Source: Atrichornis clamosus
Taxonomy: Eukaryota; Chordata; Aves; Passeriformes; Menuridae
Direction: 5' to 3'
DNA: 64,000 bases
NCBI GenBank assembly: GCA_013400975.1
Contig: WBMZ01014175.1
Span: 340-64,339, forward strand
Below, one piece after another: positions 55,275-64,000 of this stretch. Each line of letters opens with the position of its first letter. The stretch's first letter is position 1. The notes under the pieces were generated by a model. The model saw only the letters and a list, made by a program, of their open reading frames with translations. It did not search any database and was not told the DNA's origin. The translations under genes were made by a program, and so were the position numbers.

Positions 55275-55336
55275 GGTTTTTGTTTGTTTGTTTTGTTTTG
55301 TTTGTTTGGGGTTTTTTGTTTGTTTGTTTGTTTTTC
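55275..55336. repeat. (TTTG)n simple repeat
   Basis: GTTTGTTTG units at both ends with a central TTTTGTTTTG and GGGG interruption. This is the cleanest of the three TTTG-type tracts. Confidence 0.85.
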
Positions 55337-58300
55337 AGTGTTCAGTATTATCTCAGTGATTCTAATCCCGTATGAGAAAAATGACAAATTTCCAGACATG
55401 GACACTAGACTGTTTAGTTTATCCACACAGAAATACACTCACAAGTAATGATGTGAAGTCATAACTCTGTGGCTAGGATCTTTGCTTAAGAATTCTCAAA
55501 AACATTGGTTGTCACAGCAGCCCTGCCAACAACCCCCTTTGCTGACTGAAGAAACTGGTGATAGTGCATGGATTCTGGTGAGCAGTGAAGGAATGACCTC
55601 TTCTGTGTATTACTGCCAAAATGATTGATTACTCAAGCATGATGAATTAGGCTGGATGAAGAGCATCAAGCTGAATATTAGGTCAATGCTAAGTCCAAGA
55701 TGCAGTTCCTGAGCATGAAGAGGAGCTTCTTCAAAAAGGTAGGCCTATTAGGGGCTATTTTAAATGAAGGTAGACTGAGCAAATACAACAATATACAACA
55801 ATCACAAATTTTAAGGTGCTATCCCAAGCAGGTTTTTTTTTTTTTCCTGTAAACATTTAGCATTTTTCAGGTTTTTTGTGTTTTGTGAGTTTTACCTGTA
55901 TGACTATTAAGTAGAAAATATCTTGATTGGAGAAATATAGAGAATGAGAGGGAATCACGACAAATATTTGCTAGATCACTTAGTGAATAAATTAATAGTG
56001 CTAACATACTATAGCAAAGGTCAATAGCAGTACCAAAATAGAACAGAAGTATGATGACAGATTATGTTTTTTCTTGAAAGACTGGATCATTCTGTGGTTA
56101 AGACCATTTATAGCAATTCGGGGAAAAAAAATCACCAAAGTTTACAGGAAAAAATCTTTTCTAGTTTCATGTCTCATTTCTTTAAACAGTTTCATCATTA
56201 TCTAAATGTTTTCTTGGTTTTGTTCATTTTGGTTTTTTGTTTTTTAATTTGAAACTTTTTATTACATTCTGATTTGTTTATCACTTAATACAAATGGAGA
56301 TTGGTCAAAATCAAGATGCATCATTTAGACATGCATACTTCATGAGTCAGTGAACCAGTTAATTGAATCTGAAAATAAAAAAGGTCCTGCAGAATGTTAT
56401 TGCTGTCCTGAAGATGAGAAAGTTTGTATTAGTATTTTCTAAGCTTGTCTGGAGAAATGCAAACAAAACATGTGAGTCTGTTTTGTAGTTCTCTTATTTC
56501 TACACAGATATGTGATGTAAGGCACTGTTTCCTTATAGAGGAAAAACTAATACAAAGACAGTCTTGCCAATATCTAATCCTCAGTCTAGGAAGAAGAAGA
56601 AATATGTGCGAATTAGAGGGCAGTGATATGCAGCACCAATTGTGAAAACAAAATACTAAGAATGAATGTGATGCAGTTGTAAGTTCTGGGATAACCTACT
56701 GCCATAAGCAGTACCCACTCTCCTGCCCCACCTGGCTCACACTGGAACAGGTCCTACTGGCCAGACTGGACTCCCAGCACCCCAGAAACAGATGCAGAAA
56801 TGAACTACAATGAAAGAAGCTTCCCTATAGTCTGACATTAGAAGGGATAAGCCCCAGATCTATTGTAGTGAGGTGATGCACAGTTCATAGTGGTCTCTGT
56901 GAAAATTAACATGCTGAATGCCTTTCAGGACTGGCTGTATTGGTTTTGATCTTCTTCTTCTTCACACTTTCCTTGTCTTGCCAGAGAGACAGAACACTTT
57001 TAATTTTGCATTTTCCTTCCTCCATCTTCATACATCTTTTGCCAGCTGGGAGCATTCTTTGTTCAGTTCATTATTCCCACCCATTCCCATGACTGAGCTC
57101 CTGCAAGGAGAGGATGAAGCATCTTATTCTCACGTCTCCCTGAAGGCTCTGGGAAATCACAATCATTTTAAGTTATTATGAGAGATGAAGATAGAGAATT
57201 TTGTGAAGCTTTTTTTTTTACTAGGGATATTTTTTGAAAATATTAAAGCTGCATTTCTTATTGAGATGATTTTTTTTTTTTTTACGTGTCCATATATATT
57301 TCCATAGGGTTGTTGTGAGGAAAAGTAATAATGAAACCTTGGTATGAAGGCAGAGATCCAACAAAAAATAAAAAGAGTAAAAAATAGCATCACCTTGGTG
57401 CCATTGTATCTTAATAAAAGTTGTTATCTCTCAGACAAAATGTAATACACCTTAAAAATGAAGAATGTCAAGATGGGACATGCCTATTTTAAAAAGTGCA
57501 GTTATTTTTAGCTCTGACACCAGCTATTAATTTTACAGCAAGTGTCTGAACTCAGTGGAGCAAAGAAAGATATAAATATTTTGCTTTCTCAAGTTTTCAA
57601 AAGGAACTTCAATAGTCTCGTTACCTCCAATAGCTGATGTCAGATTACCCATGGGGCTGAGGACCATGGCCAGAAAGAGGCATAAAAAACAGGTGAGGGG
57701 AACAGAGAGCTAAGAGCACAGGGTCTGTCCTCAACAAAACTAGTGGTGTGATACTACTGATACCATTTCTTTGGTGTGTATTGATAGCAAGCAGCAGGGA
57801 TGGGAAAAGAGGCTAAAAACAGGCAAATGACTCAGTAATGCAAAGAGAAGTGAAAAAGAGGGTGTGGACAATGAAAAGACAGGTGTTTCCTTAGTTTTAA
57901 CGGTGTATTTTATAGTGTTTTACATATGCCAAAAAGACCAGAACCTTCTTTGCAGCATGTCAGAAAGTGATGGCCTGATGTAACCAAGATGGATGGCTTC
58001 TTTCAAACACCAACAATGGACACAGATGAAGGCCAGCTGGCTCAGTCTGGAGCTTGGACCATTGGATGTGTTTAGCATGGTGAGGCATGTCTGAGGTCAG
58101 GTCAGAAATACAGGTCAGGGTGAGGTGTTGTCCAATCAGCCATTGCAATCTCTCCCTGAATATCATCATATACTCTTAAAGAGCTCTTATCAAAATCTTC
58201 AAACCTTATTTTTTCACCTCAGAAAACTGAATTTCAGTGACAGGTGTTAAGATTTGCAGATTTCAGTATTTTGTTCCCCATGTTAGAATAGTAAATATAG

Positions 58301-59037
58301 GGAAACTGCCAATAAAACCTCTTTGAGTTTGAGCATTTGGATTGGAACTGCACCAAATTGACTCAGTTTTTGAAACTCTTTAGGGAAACTAAACTACACA
58401 GACAAAAGGTATTCATTTCCACATATATAACTGAGTGCTTTGCACTCAAAAAGAAGACAAAGTTACACAGCAAACCTCTTTCCTGTTATCAGGCAGTTTA
58501 ACGGTCAATCTGACTGGCAATTGAACATCATTCCCTCTGTACTGTGGTAAAAATGAATGACACTAAAGTTTAAATAACTTTTAAATCATTTCCAAAAATA
58601 TTAAAAATTACAAGGTATTCTACACTCTGTGTTCCAGGGAGAAAATACCTTGATTTACTCATTAATGTTCACAAAACACAGGGTTTTTTTATATCAGAGA
58701 CCTGAAAGAAATATTAGCAAGCATAAACATTAATTAGTTAATTTTCATTGAACTGCTTTTCTCCTAAAATATTTTTTCAGACTTTTCTGACAGAACAGGA
58801 GAAGGGAATCTAAACTCTCTTCATTTCAGTGTGAACCTAATTCTGCAAAACATTTGAACACATAATTGAGTCCTGAGAGATTATAACTGCTTGCCTGAAG
58901 TGAGGCATTTGCTTAAGACCCTGTTCCAGTCAGCATGATCTGATTCCATGATGCTTTTCTCTGAGTTCATAGGAAGCGAGCGTATTGCACAGAGGGCAGA
59001 TACATTGTCCAATATTCCCCTATTATATTAGAAGGAC

Positions 59038-59067
59038 ATGCTTCCAATGCTTCCAAATGCTTCCAAA
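59038..59067. repeat. 9-11-bp tandem, three units
   Basis: ATGCTTCCA, ATGCTTCCAA and ATGCTTCCAAA follow each other, each one A longer than the last. Confidence 0.8.
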
Positions 59068-59319
59068 ATTAGAGTCTATCTTGGGATATTGAGATATTCC
59101 TGTATTTTTTTCTGGGACACTATATTCCCAACATATTGTATTCAGGGAAGGAATAAAAGGAGACAGAAAAATAATTCCTCAAATTAGTTTAATTCAGTAA
59201 AGTTCAGTGGCAAAAGAAGCCAGGCTTCCAAATATCCTGGTCAAAGAGAGCTTAAGAAGGTAAGAGAGCACAGAACTGAAGAATTTAACAAAAAGTTTCT
59301 GCTTCATTGAGGTTTTTGC

Positions 59320-59580
59320 TTGCTGGTAGTCTCAGAAATCAGGTCCAGAGCTACAGAAGTGATGCACAGACTTAAAGAAGTAATAAACTGCTGTAAGGCA
59401 GAACTTCATCTCCCTGCATTTCCCAGGCACGCAGGAGCAATTGGACACGATTTTGTGGCATTTCCTGCTAATGGCCAGAATGCACATGCAGCTTGCATAC
59501 GCTGCATTTGTCATGGATCTGTGTGTTAGCTCGATATTTGCCTGTCTTCTGTGTGTTCTGAAATAATTCACTCATATGAA
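59320..59580. other. Candidate conserved non-coding element
   Basis: This stretch is less AT-rich than its surroundings and has open frames on both strands (69 codons plus, 79 codons minus), neither with a known motif. It includes TGCATACGCTGCATTTGTCA and CTCGATATTTGCCTG, words without low-complexity bias. This is the look of a conserved regulatory element, but conservation itself cannot be seen from one sequence. An unrecognised exon is an alternative. Confidence 0.3.
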
Positions 59581-60519
59581 TGTCCCAAAATATTTTGCCT
59601 GGAGATTAGATAAGAGACCTACAAGGAACATAATTTGAACATGCACAATTTTTCACTGCAAACAACTACATCAACTCATTCCGTAAAATTCACGGAAACT
59701 GTGTAATCCTACAATAGCTATGAAGATATTTAGGAGCAAGAAAAATAAGAGCTAGATATTTGCTGCTTTAGATTCACTGATAAAAATATCCACTGTCATT
59801 CTCTTTCTTACAATTATAGTCCATTAATTCACAATGTTTTTCAAAAGTTCTCTGACACAGAAGAGGTAAGGAAAGTAAAGCAGTGTTGCCAGACTGAAGG
59901 TGTAGAAGAATTGGAAAACATTGGGAAAAGGAGGATTTTTAAGGTTGCAATATAATCAGATGTGAATTTGAATGCTGGATGTATTTTCCTTGAAATTGGA
60001 TAAATAATAGCAAAAGGGATTATGTGTTTTTTCAGTATCAAGTTTCTTCAAAAACCGATCTGCACATATCAGGACACCAAGAGTTTTGGTTGCTAAACTT
60101 TCTGAGGCAAATGAAACAAAAAAGATTCAGTATCTTTCTTGCCATAATCTTTCCCCGATCCTTTTTCCTAAGATATATCTAAATATTATAGATCTGTTAT
60201 CAAAAAAGACCTAACTCTGCATGGTCCAAACACCTCTGGTGACGACTTGAACATTTCCAGCTCAAAGGTCACTTTCATATGAACAGTGTAAAAGATGATG
60301 CTTTTAACCCTGATAAGGAATGATATTCAGCAATGAGGCTGAATAAAAGAATAGTATTTTCTTACAATTTTACAAAGCGCTCTTTCTTATTTACTATCAT
60401 ACCCTTAGATCATGATCTCCTGAAGTATCTTCTTCAATCTCCCATCTTAGGAAGTGCAGAAACATCTAATTTTTAAGTTATCTTTAGCAACACTCAGTGT
60501 TTAGACCTCAACAAGCGGC
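59581..60519. other. AT-rich non-coding stretch, nothing recognised
   Basis: No exon, RNA gene or repeat is recognised in this interval. Confidence 0.55.
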
Positions 60520-60850
60520 TTTTGTTTCTTTCTGGTTCCAGTCTAGAGAGGCCAGACAAATAATTTCTGACTCCTAGCCTGACTTTAACTGCAGATAAAG
60601 TTTACAGACATCTGGGACCAGCCAAACAATTGGCCTTCACCTGCTTGTGTGGCTGTCCTGATCCCTGATTCTGTCAGAATCGGTTTAATAGCCTGACAGC
60701 TGGCTGAAATTTTCATTTATTTCAGCAGCTTGGGAACTGATTGCCTCTGTTGTGTGACAAAGACAGCTTGTCCTGGTATTTTTTTTTATGCAGCCATGCC
60801 AAACATTCATTTTTAGCAACTTAATTCTAAAGTTCAGTGCATTTGAAAGT
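60520..60850. other. Candidate conserved non-coding element with two hairpins
   Basis: A complex, balanced-composition stretch without open frames of note. It holds two perfect inverted repeats within 60 bp: GATTCTG-T-CAGAATC at 60667-60681, and GCTGAAAT / ATTTCAGC with an 8-base loop at 60703-60726. E-box-like CAGCTG occurs at 60698-60703. It reads like a developmental enhancer, but this is inference from texture only. Confidence 0.3.
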
Positions 60851-62699
60851 TGTCAGTCCCTCAACTTCCCTCTAAGTTAAAAAAAAAATCAATGGCCGAG
60901 TAACAAAACAGGTGCCATAAATGCATATTTAAACAAGCCAACAAATTTATTTATCCAATATATAGAAGGATGTTCATCAGCACAAATGTTCTTGAAAACC
61001 AAATGTAATTACTGGTATATTCATGAGAGGCTGTTATTGTGATATATCTTAGCACTTGTCAGTCTCCATATGTGTATTTTGCTTATTTTTAATTCATTTC
61101 TAATCACTTGAGTGCCTAAATGGAGCAACTTCAAGTTGATGCTGAATGTGTCTTTTGTTTTGAGAGCTCACTGTTCACAAACGTATATGAAAAGTCTTTG
61201 AAGCCCAATACAAAGAACACACCATTATCCTCATTAAAGAGCATCCTTCATAAATTCTGATGTTTGCCAACTACCTGCATGAGTTCCAGAATCTCAACCC
61301 CCAACACATAACCACAGCTCTTCTTCCCTGCTAGAGTGCAGCTGCACAATTCCTTGGATAAAACCTGCAAGCTCCAGCAGTGCTTTGGGGGAAAATGCTT
61401 GCAGAAAGTTAAACATTAGGTGGAAAGCGTAAGACAATCACTCATGACAAAGGAATGAAGTTCAGTCTGTTTGTTAATGGCCAAGGTAACAGCAGAGATG
61501 ATACCTGAAGGTAAAACTGAAGAGACACAAACAGCTTTGGGAAAAAACTTCAAATACAGAGGGAAAACTGGAAAACAGTGATGCAGGAAAGGCCCCTTGC
61601 TTTGATGCAGCTTATCACTTGGCCTATGAAGGAAATCTCAACACTCATGGAAACTCCATCCAGCCCAGTCCTGCTGGTTAAGCATAAAGGAGTCCTCTTG
61701 CAAGCTGCAAAGCTTCTGCCTTGAAGTCTACCAACCACAGGTGTTCTGAATGCCTCTCAGCCCACCTGGCAGTTGGCAATCAATGCTAAGAGAGCACTGA
61801 TAATGTTGACACCCATACAGTCTATTTGAAATTTATAATACCCAAGAAAAATTAGAAAGTAATTTTAATCTTGACTGTATATATATGACCATAAAATGGT
61901 GAGGGAATATTTTGCTGAATGTTACTGACCAACTCTAAGGTTTGCATAAACCAGGGTCAAATCAAAAGACTTTAAAGTTGGCTTATACAAAATAGATTTG
62001 CCCCAGAAGATTATAGCTCAATTTAAAGCATTACAGCAAGAAGTAAAGTAACGATAACCAAGAGTATGGAGTCATCCCTTAAAATTGTGAACACCTCAAA
62101 TCTGTAGATCACCTTATGGCTGAGCACACAATAATTTTCACCAGATGGACTGGCAGTATTTTAATAAGAACCTTCTGTTTCCCTTTCTTTTTTTCTTTTG
62201 TCTTGTTTTAATAGCACATTGCAGATTATTCTCTTTAAAGTAGGTGCTATGAAGTATATATAGCAGATATTTTAAAACTATGTCCTTTTAGTAAGGAAAA
62301 ATAAAAGCCACAAAGATTGCAATCTTGGATTCAACTCAGGCAATTTTGTGTTATCTGCAGGCAACTCTTTCAAAACTGGACCCAGTCCTCAAGTGGGACA
62401 CTGAAGGGCCATTTACATCAAGAAATTTGCTTTGGAAAACCAAGTGACATCAGCTTTTTGTTTGTTTGCTAACGGTGTTTTTTTGTTTTTCTTAGTTCAG
62501 AATTTAAATTTGATAACTTGTGCATCCATATGGACACTCACTTTGAGCACTGGCCTGGTATTCCTGGAAGGACATGGTTTGAACACTAGGCTTAATGTCT
62601 GTGAGAACTAGACTTTTTATTATGTGGGAACATGAGTTATTTTAATGCACCCATTTAAGTTCAAGAGCAGGTTAAATGAGTTGAATTAACTTGCATGTC
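60851..62699. other. AT-rich non-coding stretch, nothing recognised
   Basis: No exon, RNA gene or transposon is recognised. A mixed-composition part at 61085-61275 could be another conserved element, with weaker support than the two upstream. Confidence 0.5.
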
Positions 62700-63240
62700 A
62701 CCATCGAGAGCTATGAGACTGAGATACTGCCATACTGGCTGAGACCAAAAGTTCAGCTAGCTCAACAACCCATCTCTGGTGAAAGCCAGTAGCAGCTGCT
62801 TAGGGAAAGAGTAGAAGACACAGGCATGTACAGAGTAATCCTTTCTCTGGTTATATATTTCCAGCATTTTAGGGACTTACAGAGGCAAAGCTTACATGCA
62901 GATCAGAAATTCTATTAGCTGTGAATGGACCTGTTTTTCATCCAGGCATCTAATCTCTTTCAATCCCATTTACATTTTTGGCTTCCAAGGTCTGCTTATG
63001 CAGAGAGTTCTACCATTAGTGGACTATTAAAAGTACTTCTCTTTTGCTTCAATTTAAATATTTTGCCTGATAATTTTAATGGCTTCTCATGGGTACTTAT
63101 GCTGGGAGGAAGGGCAAATATTATATATTTGTATGATAGTTGTACTCTCTTTACCTTCTGCAAACAAATCATGATTTTGTAGACCTCTATCATATTTGTC
63201 TTCTTTTTAGTTTTTCAAGCTAAAAATCTCGGTCTAATGC
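62700..63240 (-). mobile_element. Ancient, diverged CR1-like LINE copy
   Basis: On the plus strand, ordered landmarks match the inverted CR1-type element that is abundant in turtle and crocodile genomes. These are ATACTGCCATACTGGCTGAGACC, CCATCTCTGG...GCCAGTAGCAG, TTTTAGGGACTTACAGAG, AATGGACCTGTTTTTCATCC, TCTAATCTCTTTCAATCCC, TTTTTGGCTTCC and, at the right end, ACCTCTATCATATTTGTC then TTTTTCAAGCTAAAAATCTC. The same order and spacing over about 540 bp is hard to get by chance, although identity is low and there are many small indels. This is an old LINE relic from before or early in bird evolution, much more decayed than the other CR1 copies. The matching is from memory. Confidence 0.62.
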
Positions 63241-64000
63241 ATATTAATGAATTTTGTTTCATATAATATCCTCTCTTTTTCTTGACTTGGTTAATTTGAT
63301 CTTTTCTAATTAGCAGGAAGGATGAGAACTACATAATGAATAAGTTATGTAAGCTTACCAGGTAGTTACTGACCAGAATTATATTCTGTTTCTGTTCTCA
63401 TATTTTCCAAATAATTTGCAACATAGTCTACCATTGTCAATTTGACTTGCACTGATCCAATGAATTGAAAAACTTCTTCACACCTGCATCTCTTTGTTGG
63501 TTTTTTGTTATTTTTTTTTCTGTTATTCAAAGAATTAAATACATTTCAGTCTGACCTCAACGGCATGTATACAGTTTATTTCCAGTGACAAACACAAATT
63601 TTCTCTATAATTTCAGTATCAATGAATATGTCTTAAATATATCTAATATTTCCTAAAGGTAAAATTTCTGTAAGTATATGAAGTAAGTTTATGGAAGAAT
63701 TGAATTCATAAACTGTAGATTAGATTTATATGTTATAATTATTTTACTTAGAAAGGGCTAGAAGAATATGCCCCAAACAGCATAGAGCTTTTGGCTCAAA
63801 GATCTAACAGAATCTATCTTCTGCAATAAGCTTTTCATTGACTCTTATTAAGACTCATTCACTGCTATGAAAGAGCTTTTAAAACCTTTTGGTGTTGCTC
63901 AGCATAATGAAATGCTCTCTACATGCTGGATATATTGCTTCAATGTGCTTTTCAGTTGAGTCACAACAACATATAGTAAGATATAAAGTCCAGCTGAGAG
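63241..64000. other. AT-rich non-coding end of the window
   Basis: No gene, RNA gene or transposon is recognised. The older CR1 copy could extend slightly into this part, but I cannot follow it. Confidence 0.55.

Larger units (their letters stand above)
53391..59300. other. AT-rich non-coding stretch with a TTTG repeat
   Basis: No exon, RNA gene or transposon is recognised. It contains a (TTTG)n repeat at 55275-55336 and a three-unit ATGCTTCCA tandem at 59038-59067. A pyrimidine-rich stretch at 54255-54355 makes the open frames on both strands there. Confidence 0.55.

Noticed and set aside
1..64000. CRISPR arrays, tRNA or rRNA genes, bacterial-type operons
   Set aside because: No regularly spaced repeats with unique spacers, no cloverleaf or rRNA core words, and no closely packed long frames were seen; the sequence has a vertebrate character throughout.

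Overview
The window looks like AT-rich, gene-free vertebrate nuclear DNA, most likely from a bird and probably a passerine. Two things point there. First, several CR1 non-LTR retrotransposon 3' ends are present, with the diagnostic ATTCTATG-type tail and the C-terminal ORF2 peptide (boxes like LRELGLF, LDIRKQFF, DAPSLEVF). Second, there are solo-LTR-type endogenous retroviral repeats of the kind common in avian genomes. The bird call rests on repeat families recognised from memory; no database search was possible. No bacterial operon logic, CRISPR array, rRNA, tRNA or convincing protein-coding exon is visible.

Layout: 1-9.16 kb is unannotated AT-rich DNA with two strong small inverted repeats. 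A plus-strand CR1 3' end lies at 9.16-9.67 kb. Minus-strand CR1 copies lie at 12.55-12.82, 17.07-17.61 and 35.21-35.66 kb, with short scraps at 44.34 and 52.61 kb. An older, strongly diverged CR1-like copy spans 62.70-63.24 kb. A complete solo LTR (TGTA...TACA, flanked by the 5-bp duplication AGAAC) lies at 23.75-24.33 kb. A diverged, 5'-truncated relative in the same orientation is at 48.47-48.94 kb. A different, GC-rich LTR lies on the minus strand at 31.34-32.22 kb and carries about five tandem ~45-bp units. GC-rich islands at 13.74-14.10, 37.74-38.09 and 52.84-53.39 kb are probably repeat-derived but I cannot classify them firmly.

The rest is gene-desert sequence: simple repeats (TTTG/CAAA, GAAT, GGAT), AT-rich tracts and scattered hairpins. 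A few stretches, chiefly 59.3-59.6 and 60.5-60.85 kb, have locally balanced composition and could be conserved non-coding elements. All open reading frames in the window are short. The only one with a recognisable family is the CR1 ORF2 fragment. I found no evidence for a new multi-gene system. The best leads for follow-up are the tandem-unit LTR, the LTR pair, the nested inverted repeat at 8.0-8.1 kb and the two candidate conserved elements.
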